A stretch of DNA of 64,000 nt from Vreelandella jeotgali Hwa (GTDB lineage: Bacteria > Pseudomonadota > Gammaproteobacteria > Pseudomonadales > Halomonadaceae), in assembly GCF_000334215.1 (NCBI RefSeq), contig NZ_AMQY01000025.1, forward strand, positions 1 to 64,000, read 5' to 3'. Within the stretch, counting starts at the first letter, position 1. Each line of letters starts with the position of its first letter. The translations under genes were made by a program, and so were the position numbers. The notes beneath the pieces are model-generated. The model ran no database searches. It was not told where the DNA came from and saw only the letters and a program-made list of their open reading frames with translations. This document shows, one piece after another, positions 1 through 9,855 of this stretch.

Positions 1-50
1 ACACCACTTCAACTTCCTGTCAACGACGATGAAAAATAAAATCAAACCAA
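1..50 (-). promoter_or_regulatory. Promoter-like signal reading out of the left edge (possible rRNA operon promoter)
   Basis: On the minus strand a perfect TTGACA (complement of 18-23) follows an A/T-rich tract (complement of about 28-47), like a -35 box with an UP element. The -10 box would lie at or beyond base 1, so it cannot be seen. In Pseudomonas-type genomes tyrS is often followed by an rRNA operon, so this may be its promoter; that is inference. The rest of the 222-bp gap holds a weak hairpin (74-95) without a T-run. Confidence 0.4.
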
Positions 51-222
51 AACATCGCGTAACCGACTGACAGGCAAGGCCTTTTCGGGCCCTGCACCGC
101 CGGCAACGCGGGGCGTCGCCGGCAGCGGATGCGTACTATAAGGGCTGTGGAGGTGGTTGGCAACAGCCGCCGGCAAAAAAGTTGTGGCGGCGCCTGTTTC
201 AGGTTTGCCAGCACGTCTGCCG

Positions 223-1422
223 CTACGTCAACGTGACGCTGGCGTAGCGCTTCTTGCCGGCCTGAATCACGTAGGTTTTCCCTGTGGCCAGCATGGCGTC
301 CCTGGCCACCGCCTCGCCATCGACCTTGACGCTGCCGTTTTTCAGCATGTCCTTGGCCTGGGCGCTGTTTTTGGTCAGCTCGGCGCGGTTGAGGATGGCT
401 GCAATAGGCGCTTCCGGACTGCCTTCAAAATCGACTTCCACTTCCGGCAGGTCATCCGGCAGTTCGCCGTCGGCCAGCTGGTTACCCGCCGACCTGTGCG
501 CGGTGGCCGCCGCCTCTTCCCCGTGATAGCGGGTAATCAGTTCACGCGCCAGCTCCATCTTGATGTCGCGCGGGTTGGCGCCTTCATCTACCTGCTGCTT
601 CAGCGCATCGATGGCTTCGTTCGACTTGAGCGACAGCAGATCGAAATAGCGCCACATCAAACTGTCGGGCATCGACACCAGCTTGTTGAACATCGTGCCC
701 GGCGCCTCGTCCACGCCGACATAGTTGTCCAGCGACTTGGACATCTTCTGCACGCCGTCGAGGCCTTCCAGCAGCGGCATGGTCATGACCACCTGGGATT
801 CCTGACCGTAGTGCTTCTGAATCTCGCGGCCCATCAGCAGGTTGAATTTCTGGTCGGTGCCGCCCAGCTCGACGTCGGCCTCCAGCGCCACGGAATCGTA
901 GCCCTGCACCAGCGGATAGAGAAACTCGTGGATGGAGATCGCGCGGTTGGCGTTATAGCGCTTTTCAAAATCATCGCGCTCGAGCATCCGCGCCACGGTG
1001 CTCTGTGCCGCCAGCTCGATCATGTTTGCCGCGCCAAGCTCGCTGAACCACTCGGCGTTAAAGCGCACTTCGGTTTTCTGCGGGTCCAGCAGCTTGAACA
1101 CCTGCGCCTTGTAGGTTTCCGCGTTGGCCGTGACTTCCGCTTCGGTCAGCGGCTTGCGGGTCACGCTTTTCCCCGAGGGGTCGCCAATGCGCCCCGTGAA
1201 GTCGCCAATCAGGAAGACAACCGTATGCCCCAGGTCCTGAAACTGGCGCATCTTGGTCAGCAGTACGCTATGCCCCAGGTGCAGATCCGGTGCGGTAGGA
1301 TCAAAGCCTGCCTTGATGCGCAGTTGGCGACCGGAAGCGAGTTTGTCCCTGAGTTCATCCTCCACCAGGATTTCATCGGTACCGCGCGCCAGCAGCGCCA
1401 AAGCCTGATCCACCTCACTCAT
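223..1422 (-). CDS. tyrS: Tyrosyl-tRNA synthetase
   Basis: Charges tRNA-Tyr with tyrosine in the cytoplasm. The 399-residue product has the class I signatures: HLGH at residues 48-51, followed by the [13 protein letters not shown] region, and KMSKS in the second half of the catalytic domain. A C-terminal S4-like RNA-binding domain covers about residues 335-399. Length and motif spacing fit the TyrZ-like subgroup. The start MSEVDQ is preceded by a GGAGAGA ribosome-binding site. It is divergent from anmK, as in Pseudomonas, with 123 bp between the two starts. Nothing is unusual in the sequence. Confidence 0.97.
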   Translation of the reverse strand: MSEVDQALALLARGTDEILVEDELRDKLASGRQLRIKAGFDPTAPDLHLGHSVLLTKMRQFQDLGHTVVFLIGDFTGRIGDPSGKSVTRKPLTEAEVTANAETYKAQVFKLLDPQKTEVRFNAEWFSELGAANMIELAAQSTVARMLERDDFEKRYNANRAISIHEFLYPLVQGYDSVALEADVELGGTDQKFNLLMGREIQKHYGQESQVVMTMPLLEGLDGVQKMSKSLDNYVGVDEAPGTMFNKLVSMPDSLMWRYFDLLSLKSNEAIDALKQQVDEGANPRDIKMELARELITRYHGEEAAATAHRSAGNQLADGELPDDLPEVEVDFEGSPEAPIAAILNRAELTKNSAQAKDMLKNGSVKVDGEAVARDAMLATGKTYVIQAGKKRYASVTLT

Positions 1423-1545
1423 TTGTCTCTCTCCACTGACTTTCCAGGTCGCCGGATAGCAGGCGACGTTGATAAACGGCGTACGATGTTACCATGCTCA
1501 CTCTTTACGAGTTGAGCTTTCGCCCGGGAGAATTTCGATAGCGCC

Positions 1546-2670
1546 ATGCAAAGCCACACGGAGATCTACGCCGGCTTGATGTCCGGCACCAGCCTGGATG
1601 GCGTTGACGCCGCGCTCGTCGCCATAGCGCCCGATTCAGCGCCGCAGCTGCTGGCAACCCATGCCGAACCCATGCCCCGGTCGTTGCACCAACAGCTGCT
1701 GACGCTATGCCACGCCGATACCGTCAGCTTTGCCCAGCTGGCGGCAGCGGAACAGGCGTTCTGCCATCTGCAAGCGCGCGCCGTTAGAACACTGCTGGAA
1801 AACCGCGGCCTGGCCGCCGACGGGGTGATGGCCGTGGGCAGCCACGGGCAAACCATCGAGCACGCCCCCGGCGGTCATCACGGCGGACCGGCCTACACGC
1901 TGCAGCTGGACAACCCGAGCCTGTTGGCCGAACTGACCGGCTGCCGGGTCGTGGCCGATTTCCGCCGACGCGACCTGGCGGCCGGCGGCCAGGCCGCTCC
2001 ACTGGCGCCCGCGTTTCACCAGGCGCTGTTCCACGACGCAAAGGAAGACCGCGTCATCCTCAACCTGGGCGGCTTTGCCAACATCACCTGGCTGGCTCGG
2101 GATGGCCATGCAACACAGGGGTTTGATACCGGCCCGGCCAACGTCCTGCTGGATGCCTGGTGCCAGCACCATGACCGGGGCAGCCACGACGAAAACGGGC
2201 GTTGGGCCGCATCGGGCAATGTCGACCCGGTACTACTCGCACACCTGCTGGACGAGCCGTTCTTTCACCAGCCGCCGCCCCGCAGCACCGGGCGCGAGCT
2301 GTTTCACCTGGCCTGGCTGAAGCAGCATCTGAGCGGCGCGGAGCATCCCGCCGATGTGCAGGCGACGCTTGCCCAGCTGACCGCCAACAGCGTAGCCAGC
2401 GGTATTCGCCAGCTGTGCGGCGAGCGCGCCACAACGCTGATTATCGGCGGCGGCGGCGCGCACAATGCCGACCTTTGCCGGCGGCTCGGCGACGCACTAC
2501 CCCAATCGACCCTGCGCACGGCGGATGCCTGGGGCTGGCCCGCCGACTGGATCGAAGCCGGTGCCTTTGCCTGGCTGGCGTATCGGCGCCTCAACCATCT
2601 GCCCGGCAACCTGCCGGAGGTAACCGGCGCGGCCGGGGAGCGCGTGCTGGGCGGCGTCTACGCCCCGTGA
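1546..2670 (+). CDS. anmK: Anhydro-N-acetylmuramic acid kinase
   Basis: Phosphorylates and opens 1,6-anhydro-N-acetylmuramic acid to MurNAc-6-phosphate during peptidoglycan recycling. The 374-residue protein has the family N-terminal phosphate loop GLMSGTSLDGVD, the LNLGGFANITWL segment and a late GGGGAHN nucleotide-binding motif. Its length is typical (about 365-375). It is divergent from tyrS and convergent with pilU, with only 49 bp between the 3' ends and no clear terminator there. No other recycling gene is adjacent. The family assignment is firm from motifs. Confidence 0.95.
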   Translation: MQSHTEIYAGLMSGTSLDGVDAALVAIAPDSAPQLLATHAEPMPRSLHQQLLTLCHADTVSFAQLAAAEQAFCHLQARAVRTLLENRGLAADGVMAVGSHGQTIEHAPGGHHGGPAYTLQLDNPSLLAELTGCRVVADFRRRDLAAGGQAAPLAPAFHQALFHDAKEDRVILNLGGFANITWLARDGHATQGFDTGPANVLLDAWCQHHDRGSHDENGRWAASGNVDPVLLAHLLDEPFFHQPPPRSTGRELFHLAWLKQHLSGAEHPADVQATLAQLTANSVASGIRQLCGERATTLIIGGGGAHNADLCRRLGDALPQSTLRTADAWGWPADWIEAGAFAWLAYRRLNHLPGNLPEVTGAAGERVLGGVYAP

Positions 2671-2719
2671 CCGTCATGCCCCGAGCCGGGCACTCAACGA
2701 CCTCGGGCCACGCCCGACC

Positions 2720-3886
2720 CTAAAAATCATCGCCATCGCGCAGGGCCAGCCCTTCCGGCACCTGACTGTCCAGCGACGGCTGCGACGCTCCTTCGTCAAT
2801 GCCGTATTTGAGCATCATGCGTAAATCATTGGCCGAGTCGGCATGCGCCAGGGCGCTGTCCTCGCTGATTTTGCCGGCCCGACACAAGGCATAAAGAGCC
2901 TGATCAAACGTCTGCATGCCGTCCTGGCGGGCATTGGCCATGGCCACTTTCAGCTCACCCACTTTGCCCTTGCTGATCAGGTCGGCAATGCGCGGCGAGC
3001 GGCGCATGATCTCAATCGCCGGGCAGCGGCCCCCGCCGGTTTCAGGCAGCAGCTGCTGGGCGATTACCGCGCTGAGGTTCAGGGACAGGTCCATCCATAC
3101 CTGTTCGTGGCGCTCATGGGGAAAGAAATGGATGATCCGATCCAGCGCCTGGTTGGCGTTGTTGGCGTGCAGCGTGGCCAGACAGAGGTGGCCGGTTTCG
3201 GCGAACGTCAGCGCGTGCTCCATGGTTTCCCGGGTACGAATTTCACCGATCAGGATCACATCCGGAGCCTGGCGCAGCGTGTTCTGCAACGCCACTTCAA
3301 ACGACTCGGTATCGATGCCGACCTCGCGCTGATTAACGATACCGCGCCGGTGCGGGTGCACGTATTCAATCGGGTCCTCGACGCTGACAATATGACCGCC
3401 CAGGGTGGTGTTGCGCTCCTGAATCATCGACGCCAGCGTTGTCGACTTGCCGGTGCCGGTACCGCCGACCACCAGCACCAGCCCGCGCTTCTGCCGAGCC
3501 AGCTCCGACAGCGCCGGCGGCACGCCAAGGCTCTCAAGCGGCGGAATTTCCAGGGCGATGCGCCGAATGACCATGGCCATCTGGTTGCGCTGCTGAAAGG
3601 CGCTAACGCGAAACCGCCCCAGATCGTCGAGGCTCAGGGCAAAGTTGGCTTCCTTGACGCGGTCAAAGCGCTCACGAAGTCCATCGGGCAGCGCGTGGCT
3701 GACCAGATCGCTGACCTGGCGCTCATCCAGCGACTCATGGCCCAGCGGCGTCAGCCCGCCGGGCATTTTCAGGCTGGGCGGTGCTCCCACCGATATCAGC
3801 AGGTCGGAAGCCTGCTGCTCGACCATGATGCCGAGCAGCTGGTGCAGCCACTGAACCGGCGTCATCGTGGTTGGCGTGTCGGCCAT
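2720..3886 (-). CDS. pilU: Type IV pilus retraction ATPase PilU
   Basis: Hexameric PilT-like ATPase that works with PilT in type IV pilus depolymerisation and twitching motility. The 388 residues hold an N-terminal PAS-like region (about 15-115), Walker A GGTGTGKS at 141-148, a Walker B region containing DVILIGEIR, and a His box (TGHLCLATLHANNA). The C-terminal tail is longer than in PilT and ends in acidic residues, as usual for PilU. It lies downstream of pilT on the same strand, separated by a 168-bp spacer that carries a 15-bp degenerate tandem repeat. No other pilus gene is in the window. Confidence 0.93.
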   Translation of the reverse strand: MADTPTTMTPVQWLHQLLGIMVEQQASDLLISVGAPPSLKMPGGLTPLGHESLDERQVSDLVSHALPDGLRERFDRVKEANFALSLDDLGRFRVSAFQQRNQMAMVIRRIALEIPPLESLGVPPALSELARQKRGLVLVVGGTGTGKSTTLASMIQERNTTLGGHIVSVEDPIEYVHPHRRGIVNQREVGIDTESFEVALQNTLRQAPDVILIGEIRTRETMEHALTFAETGHLCLATLHANNANQALDRIIHFFPHERHEQVWMDLSLNLSAVIAQQLLPETGGGRCPAIEIMRRSPRIADLISKGKVGELKVAMANARQDGMQTFDQALYALCRAGKISEDSALAHADSANDLRMMLKYGIDEGASQPSLDSQVPEGLALRDGDDF

Positions 3887-3910
3887 GTCAGCTCCCCCTG
3901 CGCCAAGAGC

Positions 3911-3984
3911 CGTTTATTCGAATACGGCTTATCCGAGTACGTTTTATCCAAGGTCATGTTATCCAGGTACGATTTGTACATATT
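3911..3984. repeat. 15-bp degenerate tandem repeat, pilT-pilU spacer
   Basis: Five consecutive units of 14-15 bp fill the middle of the pilT-pilU spacer. They begin at 3911, 3925 (CGGCTTATCCGAGTA), 3940 (CGTTTTATCCAAGGT), 3955 (CATGTTATCCAGGTA) and 3970. The shared core is TTATCC in the middle of each unit. No coding role is likely. It belongs to the set of intergenic repeats described in the findings. Confidence 0.8.
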
Positions 3985-4054
3985 GTGCGTGCGCTTTACC
4001 GCCTGGCAGCCGTAGCGCTGCGGTGCAGCGCGGTGTTATCGAGGCGAACGTGCG

Positions 4055-5089
4055 TTACCGGGATAAATCGCTCCGGGCCTGAAGACCGGCCTGCTCGTGG
4101 TCGACCAGGCCTTTGTGCACCAGCTGCTCAAGAGCGGCGTCCAGCGTCTGCATACCCAGCTCGCCCCCGGTTTGAATCGCCGAATACAGCTGGGCCACCT
4201 TGTCTTCCCGGATCAGATTGCGCACAGCGGGCGTGGCAATCATCATTTCGTGCGCGGCGATCCGGCCGCCGCCCTGGCGCTTGAGCAACGTCTGGGAAAT
4301 AACAGCCCCCAGCGACTCCGACAGCATCGAGCGCACCATGGACTTCTCGGCGGCCGGAAAGACATCAATGATGCGGTCGATGGTTTTGGCCGCCGACGTC
4401 GTGTGCAGCGTGCCCAGTACCAGGTGGCCGGTTTCGGCGGCGGTCAACGCCAGGCGGATGGTTTCCAGGTCGCGCAGCTCGCCCACCAGAATCACGTCGG
4501 GGTCTTCGCGCAGGGCGCTGCGCAAGGCGTCGGCGAAGCTCCAGGTATCACGGTGCACTTCACGCTGGTTGATCAGGCAACGCTTGCTGGTATGGACGAA
4601 CTCCACCGGGTCTTCGATGGTCAGGATATGCTCGTAACGCTGGTTGTTGATGTAGTCCAGCATGGCGGCGAGCGTGGTGGTTTTACCCGAGCCGGTGGGG
4701 CCGGTCACCAATACCAGCCCCCGGGGCAGCGACGAGAGGCGTTCAAACACCTCCCCCAGCCCCAGGTCTTCCAGCGACAGCACCTCATTGGGGATCGTCC
4801 GGAACACCGCGCCGGCGCCGCGCGCCTGATGGAAGGCATTGACACGAAAGCGCGCAATGCCGGGCACCTCGAAGGAAAAGTCCACTTCCAGGTGCTCTTC
4901 GTAGTCACGCCGCTGGCGGTCGCCCATAATGTCGTAAATCAGCTTGCGCACGTCGGCGCCATCCATGGCCGGGACGTTCAGCCGGCGAATATCGCCATCC
5001 ACGCGTATCATGGGCGGCAGGCCGGCCGACAGGTGCAGGTCGGATGCATTCTGTTTTGCCGAGAATGCCAGCAGTTCGGTAATATCCAT
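4055..5089 (-). CDS. pilT: Type IV pilus retraction ATPase PilT
   Basis: Main motor of pilus retraction, acting at the inner-membrane base of the type IV pilus. The 344 residues match the usual length. Walker A is GPTGSGKT at 130-137. Asp and His boxes (DPVEF, TGHLVLGTLHT) are present, as is the diagnostic C-terminal AVRNLIRE motif (AIRNLIRE type) required for retraction. It is divergent from yggS with 33 bp between starts and followed by pilU. The pilT-yggS-proC-yggT-metX-metW order is conserved in Pseudomonas. Pilin and assembly genes must lie elsewhere. Confidence 0.96.
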   Translation of the reverse strand: MDITELLAFSAKQNASDLHLSAGLPPMIRVDGDIRRLNVPAMDGADVRKLIYDIMGDRQRRDYEEHLEVDFSFEVPGIARFRVNAFHQARGAGAVFRTIPNEVLSLEDLGLGEVFERLSSLPRGLVLVTGPTGSGKTTTLAAMLDYINNQRYEHILTIEDPVEFVHTSKRCLINQREVHRDTWSFADALRSALREDPDVILVGELRDLETIRLALTAAETGHLVLGTLHTTSAAKTIDRIIDVFPAAEKSMVRSMLSESLGAVISQTLLKRQGGGRIAAHEMMIATPAVRNLIREDKVAQLYSAIQTGGELGMQTLDAALEQLVHKGLVDHEQAGLQARSDLSR

Positions 5090-5122
5090 GTCTCTTTTCC
5101 TGCGGCGGTAAAGGTATTGAAC

Positions 5123-5827
5123 ATGACAGACATTGCGCTACCCGAGGCGCTGGCCAGCGCGCACAAGCGCCTTGAGCGTGCGCTCGACGAGGCCGGCCGG
5201 CCCCATGATGCCGCGATGCTGCTGGCCGTCAGCAAGACCCGGCCGGCAGAGCGGCTGCGCCAGGCTTACGCAGCGGGGCAGCGCGCCTTCGGCGAAAGCT
5301 ACCTGCAGGAAGCGCGCGACAAGCAGGCAGCGCTGGCCGATCTTGACGACATTGTCTGGCATTTTATCGGCCCGTTACAGTCGAACAAGACGCGCGCCGT
5401 CGCCGAGCATTTTGACTGGGTGCACAGCGTCGACCGCCTTAAGGTAGCGCGCCGGCTCGACGAGCAGCGCCCTGCCGGGCTGGCACCGCTCAATGTCTGC
5501 TTGCAGGTCAACGTCAGCGGCGAAGACGCCAAGAGCGGTGTTTCGCCGGATGCGCTGGTTGAGCTGGCTCGCTCCGTTGACCAGCTGGCCAATGTGCGGC
5601 TCCGCGGCGTCATGGCCATTCCGGCGCCCGCCGACACCCGGGCAGCGCAGCAGCGACCGTTTGCCGAGCTTCGCAGCTGCCTGGAGAGACTGCAAAAAGC
5701 GCTGCCCGATGCACCACTGGATACGCTGTCGATGGGCATGAGCGGCGATCTGGAAGCCGCGGTTCAGGAAGGCGCCACCCAGGTCAGACTCGGCACCGCC
5801 ATTTTCGGGCAGCGCCCACCCGGCTGA
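5123..5827 (+). CDS. yggS: YggS-family pyridoxal-phosphate homeostasis protein
   Basis: Binds pyridoxal 5'-phosphate and buffers its supply; no enzymatic reaction is established for the family. The 234 residues form an alanine-racemase-like barrel. The PLP lysine is Lys38 in LLAVSKTRP, followed by FGESYLQEA, the HFIGPLQSNK segment and a C-terminal SMGMSGDLEAAVQEG phosphate-binding loop. An open frame runs further upstream but only as the antisense of pilT; the ATG at 5123 gives the normal family N-terminus MTDIALPEAL. It heads the yggS-proC-yggT run. Confidence 0.94.
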   Translation: MTDIALPEALASAHKRLERALDEAGRPHDAAMLLAVSKTRPAERLRQAYAAGQRAFGESYLQEARDKQAALADLDDIVWHFIGPLQSNKTRAVAEHFDWVHSVDRLKVARRLDEQRPAGLAPLNVCLQVNVSGEDAKSGVSPDALVELARSVDQLANVRLRGVMAIPAPADTRAAQQRPFAELRSCLERLQKALPDAPLDTLSMGMSGDLEAAVQEGATQVRLGTAIFGQRPPG

Positions 5828-5978
5828 GCCGGGCTCGACGCGACCCGGCCATGATGACGCAACCCGGGGGTGCCTTCCAGCCGGAACACGCCCAGCGGAC
5901 GTTTTGACAGAGATGTCTCACAAGGCGTTTCCAGGAGCGCTCCCACCGTTCACAAGGTTTCCTACAGGATTTGATTCC

Positions 5979-6803
5979 ATGACAGACAAGGTGACGTTTA
6001 TCGGCGCCGGCAACATGGCCGGCGCAATCATTGGCGGGCTGGTCGGGAACGGCACCGCCCCCGACAGCATTACCGCTACCGCAACAAGCGCCGAGACGCT
6101 GAGCGCTCTGGGCGAACGCCTGGGCATTCGCACCACCACCGATAACCACGCGGCCGCGGCCGACGCGGATGTGCTGGTTCTGGCGGTCAAGCCGCAGCTC
6201 ATGCGTGAGGTTTGCCAGGGGTTGGCCGACAGCGTGCAGGCAAACCGCCCGCTGGTAATCTCGATTGCCGCCGGGCTGGACGCGACCACCATTGACCACT
6301 GGCTTGGCGGCAACAACGCGCTGGTACGCTGCATGCCCAATACGCCCTCGCTGGTGGGTCAGGGCGCCAGCGGGCTCTACGCCAACGAGCGGGTCAGCGC
6401 CGAGCAGCGCGACACCGCTACCCGCCTGATGGAGGCCGTGGGCCTGGTCGAGTGGGTTGACGACGAAGCTCTGCTGGAAGCGGTAACCGCGGTATCGGGC
6501 AGCGCTCCGGCGTACTTTTTTCTGATGTTTGAAGCCATGGAAGACGCCGGTACCGGCCTTGGCCTGCCGGCCGAAACGGCCCGCCGGCTGGCCATCCAGA
6601 CGGCACTGGGCGCGGCCACCATGGCCGGTCAAAGCGAGCACGACCCGGCCACACTCAAGCAAAACGTGATGTCGCCGGGTGGCACGACCGAACGCGCCAT
6701 TGCCCGCCTGGAAGACGCCGAGCTGCGCCAGGCGCTGGCAGACGCCATGAACACCTGCGCCGAGCGCGCCCGGGAAATGGCCGACGAGCTTGTCAGGCAC
6801 TGA
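5979..6803 (+). CDS. proC: Pyrroline-5-carboxylate reductase
   Basis: Last step of proline synthesis: NAD(P)H reduction of 1-pyrroline-5-carboxylate. In a halophile proline also serves as an osmolyte. The 274-residue protein opens with the Rossmann motif FIGAGNMAGAIIGG. It has the family segments PNTPSLVGQGASG and AVSGSAPAYFF, and ends with VMSPGGTTERAI. The ATG at 5979 places the nucleotide fold at the very N-terminus; the longer frame from 5904 adds 25 residues without homology. The 151-bp gap after yggS shows no terminator, so co-transcription is possible. Confidence 0.96.
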   Translation: MTDKVTFIGAGNMAGAIIGGLVGNGTAPDSITATATSAETLSALGERLGIRTTTDNHAAAADADVLVLAVKPQLMREVCQGLADSVQANRPLVISIAAGLDATTIDHWLGGNNALVRCMPNTPSLVGQGASGLYANERVSAEQRDTATRLMEAVGLVEWVDDEALLEAVTAVSGSAPAYFFLMFEAMEDAGTGLGLPAETARRLAIQTALGAATMAGQSEHDPATLKQNVMSPGGTTERAIARLEDAELRQALADAMNTCAERAREMADELVRH

Positions 6804-6893
6804 CACAGCGCGCCGGCAGATTGAAACGCAACACGGCGCGGCGACGGCGCCGGCTGTTATGGTATAACGTCACACCGCCACGGAGATTTACCC

Positions 6894-7487
6894 ATGGGCA
6901 CACAACTCGGCAATGCCGGGCTCTCGCTGATCAATATGCTGATCGGCATTTACCTGTTTATTCTTATGCTGCGCTTTTTGCTGCAGGCTTCCGGCGCCGA
7001 TTACTACAACCCGCTGAGTCAGTCGGTGGTCAAGGTCACTCAGCCGGTCGTGCAGCCGTTTCAAAGCTTTCTCGGCCCGGTAGCCGGGCGCTTCGACATG
7101 GCCACCCTGGCGGCCGGTTTTGTGCTCAAGGTGCTGAGTATTCTGGCGATTTTCATGATCATCGGCGTGGGCATGCCGCCCCTCGGGGGAATGCTGATCG
7201 GCGCGGTCGCCGCGCTGGCCAACGCCATTTTGAAGATTTACTTCTTTGCCCTGATCGTGATGATCATCCTGAGCTGGGTCGCCCCCAACGCCGACCATCC
7301 CGGTGCCATGCTGATCATGCAGCTGGTCGAACCGATCATGGCGCCGGTCCGCCGGGTGATTCCGCCGCTGGGCATGATCGACCTCTCCCCGATCGTGGTC
7401 TTCATCGCCATCAACCTGCTGGATGCGCTGGTGGTCGGCGCCATGATTCGCGCCGCCGGCATTTCCGGTAGGCTGGTGGGACTCTAA
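6894..7487 (+). CDS. yggT: YggT family membrane protein
   Basis: Small integral membrane protein of unknown biochemical role; family members have been linked to osmotic tolerance and cell division in other bacteria. The 197 residues contain two YGGT domains, each with paired hydrophobic helices. The first helix is about residues 8-30, and the second domain includes [29 protein letters not shown] ribosome-binding site lies before ATG 6894. It is directly downstream of proC, as in many gammaproteobacteria. The function is not known. Confidence 0.9.
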   Translation: MGTQLGNAGLSLINMLIGIYLFILMLRFLLQASGADYYNPLSQSVVKVTQPVVQPFQSFLGPVAGRFDMATLAAGFVLKVLSILAIFMIIGVGMPPLGGMLIGAVAALANAILKIYFFALIVMIILSWVAPNADHPGAMLIMQLVEPIMAPVRRVIPPLGMIDLSPIVVFIAINLLDALVVGAMIRAAGISGRLVGL

Positions 7488-7554
7488 CGGCTGCCACGGC
7501 TGCTTCCATGACTTTTTCCATGACTTCTCTTATTGCATAACACGACGACACTCC

Positions 7555-8754
7555 ATGCCTGATTCACATTCGGCCGACGCGGAAAGCCAGCTGCCCCCCG
7601 ATTCGGTGGGGCTGGTAACGCCCCGGGTCGCCCATTTTGATGCGCCGCTCGAGCTTGCCTGCGGCAAAACGCTGCCGGCCTACGACCTGGTGTATGAAAC
7701 CTACGGTACGCTCAACGCCGCAGGCAGCAATGCGGTACTGGTGTGCCATGCGCTGTCCGGCCACCACCACGCCGCCGGCTACCATCATGCGGATGACCGC
7801 AAGCCCGGCTGGTGGAATGCCTACATCGGCCCGGGCAAGCCCGTGGATACCCGGCATTTTTTTGTGGTCTCGGTGAACAACCTGGGCGGCTGTCACGGCA
7901 GCACCGGCCCGCTGAGCCACAACCCGGCAACCGGCCGGCAGTGGGGGCCGGACTTCCCCGTCGTGACAGTCAGCGACTGGGTTCACAGCCAGGCGCGTCT
8001 GGCCGATCGTCTGGGCATCGAGCGCTTTGCCGCGGTGATCGGCGGCAGCCTGGGCGGCATGCAGGTGCTGCAGTGGAGCATGGAATACCCCCGGCGCATC
8101 GGGCGTGGCGCGGTCATTGCCGCCACGCCCCGGCTGTCGGCGCAGAATATCGCCTTTAACGAGGTGGCCCGCCAGGCCATACGCTCGGACCCGGACTTCC
8201 ATGATGGCTGGTACGCCGAGCACGACGCCGTACCCCGGCGCGGACTCAAGCTGGCGCGCATGGTAGGCCACATTACCTATCTGTCCGAAGACGCCATGGG
8301 CTCCAAATTTGGCCGTGACCTGCGCAGCGATGACCTGCACTTCGGCTTTGGCGTGGAGTTTCAGGTGGAATCGTATCTGCGTTATCAGGGCGATACGTTT
8401 TCCAGCAGCTTTGATGCCAACACCTATCTGCTCATGACCAAGGCGCTGGATTACTTCGACCCTGCAGCAGAGTACGACGGCAAGCTGGCACTGGCCCAGG
8501 CGCTGGCACCGGCGCAATGCCCGTTTCTGGTACTGAGCTTTTCCTCCGACTGGCGCTTTCCCCCGTCGCGCTCGCGGGAGCTGGTTGACGCTCTGATACA
8601 CGCCGACAAGCCGGTCAGCTACGCCAACATCGACTCGCCCTTCGGTCACGATGCCTTTCTCCTGCCCGACGCGCGCTACCAGGCTATCTTCGGTGCCTTC
8701 ATGCAGCGCGCCCTGCCGGAAGCCACCGCCATACCCGAGGAGCCCACATCGTGA
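7555..8754 (+). CDS. metX: Homoserine O-acyltransferase MetX
   Basis: Acylates homoserine at the entry to methionine synthesis. MetX proteins of this lineage that pair with MetW may use succinyl-CoA rather than acetyl-CoA, so the acyl donor is left open. The 399-residue alpha/beta hydrolase has a catalytic triad at Ser165 (GGSLGGMQ), Asp332 (SSDWRF) and His365 (FGHDAFL). The conserved HALSGHHH and [12 protein letters not shown] segments are present. The stop overlaps the metW start by four bases (GTGATG context), indicating translational coupling. Confidence 0.94.
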   Translation: MPDSHSADAESQLPPDSVGLVTPRVAHFDAPLELACGKTLPAYDLVYETYGTLNAAGSNAVLVCHALSGHHHAAGYHHADDRKPGWWNAYIGPGKPVDTRHFFVVSVNNLGGCHGSTGPLSHNPATGRQWGPDFPVVTVSDWVHSQARLADRLGIERFAAVIGGSLGGMQVLQWSMEYPRRIGRGAVIAATPRLSAQNIAFNEVARQAIRSDPDFHDGWYAEHDAVPRRGLKLARMVGHITYLSEDAMGSKFGRDLRSDDLHFGFGVEFQVESYLRYQGDTFSSSFDANTYLLMTKALDYFDPAAEYDGKLALAQALAPAQCPFLVLSFSSDWRFPPSRSRELVDALIHADKPVSYANIDSPFGHDAFLLPDARYQAIFGAFMQRALPEATAIPEEPTS

Positions 8755-9350
8755 TGCGCGCCGATCTGAATATTATCCACGACTGGGTACCGCCAAACGC
8801 TCATGTGCTCGATCTGGCTTGCGGCGACGGCGTACTGCTCGACACCCTGGCGCGGCACAAGAGCGTCACCGGCTACGGTCTGGAAATCGACCCGGACGGT
8901 ATTACCGGCTGCGTGGCGCGGGGCGTCAGCGTGATTGAGCATGACCTGGACGACGGCCTGGCGAGCTTTCGTGACCACAGCTACGACCAGGTGATCATGA
9001 CCCAGGCGTTGCAGGCGTTGCGCCGGCCGGACCGCATGCTGCATGAAATGCTGCGCGTTGCCGACGAAGGCATTATCACTTTCCCCAACTTTGCCTACTG
9101 GCGTCACCGCATCTATCTGGGGGTGCGCGGCTATATGCCGGTATCGCGCTCGCTGCCTCACGCCTGGTACGATACGCCCAACATCCACCTGTCGACATTC
9201 AACGACTTTGAACGCCTGTGTCGTGACCAGGGGCTGGTTATCGTTGACCGTGCGGTCGGCGTCGGCAACCATCGAGGCCACTGGACATCCCGGCTTTGGC
9301 CCAACCTGTTTGGCGAAATCGCGATTTTCCGCGTACGCCGGCGGTCATGA
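8751..9350 (+). CDS. metW: Methionine biosynthesis protein MetW
   Basis: Class I methyltransferase-fold partner of MetX, needed for homoserine acyltransferase activity or stability in bacteria that use this pair. The 199 residues start [27 protein letters not shown]. The LDLACGDG stretch is the SAM-binding motif I, and [17 protein letters not shown] is characteristic of MetW. It overlaps metX by four bases. No methyl acceptor is known. Confidence 0.93.
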   Translation: MMRADLNIIHDWVPPNAHVLDLACGDGVLLDTLARHKSVTGYGLEIDPDGITGCVARGVSVIEHDLDDGLASFRDHSYDQVIMTQALQALRRPDRMLHEMLRVADEGIITFPNFAYWRHRIYLGVRGYMPVSRSLPHAWYDTPNIHLSTFNDFERLCRDQGLVIVDRAVGVGNHRGHWTSRLWPNLFGEIAIFRVRRRS

Positions 9351-9392
9351 CGCCAGGGTCCAACAACGCATCAGCCAAACGGGGAGGCAATC

Positions 9393-9842
9393 ATGCAACA
9401 ACGCTGGCTGCTCCGCATGACCGCATGCCTGGCACTCTGTCTCGTTGCGCTGGGCGCTTACGGCGAACAACAGCGCGCCGGCAACCATGAAATCCACTAT
9501 AGCGCCGTCAGCACCCGCTTTTTGACGCCGGAAGTGGCCCATCAATACGGCCTTCAGCGCAGCGCCGGGCTGGGGCTGGTCAACGTCAGCGTGCTTGAAC
9601 ATCGGGAAGACGGCAGTACGCGCGCGGTCAATGCCGCCGTGGAAGGCAGCGTCGGCCTGCTGGATGAAGACCCCGATGCGCTGAATTTTCGCACCGTGCG
9701 CGACGACGGTTCCGTCTATCAGCTGGCCACGTTTCGGTTGCAACACGACGCCCCCATGCACTTTACGCTCAAGGTCCGCACCGATCGCGGCGTCGAGCCG
9801 GAAAGCGTCAGTTTCATCCAGCGCTTTTTTCCGCAACGCTGA
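9393..9842 (+). CDS. Secreted DUF4426 domain protein
   Basis: Exported protein of unknown function. The 149 residues start with a signal peptide (hydrophobic 5-22, likely cut after AYG at 24). The mature part is a small beta-rich domain with the segments HYSAVSTRFLTPEVAHQYGL and FTLKVRTDRG typical of DUF4426. The same family follows metW in Pseudomonas, so the neighbourhood is conserved but gives no clear role. It is convergent with sfsA with only 13 bp between stops; no terminator is visible. Confidence 0.82.
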   Translation: MQQRWLLRMTACLALCLVALGAYGEQQRAGNHEIHYSAVSTRFLTPEVAHQYGLQRSAGLGLVNVSVLEHREDGSTRAVNAAVEGSVGLLDEDPDALNFRTVRDDGSVYQLATFRLQHDAPMHFTLKVRTDRGVEPESVSFIQRFFPQR

Positions 9843-9855
9843 AGCCCGCCGCCCG

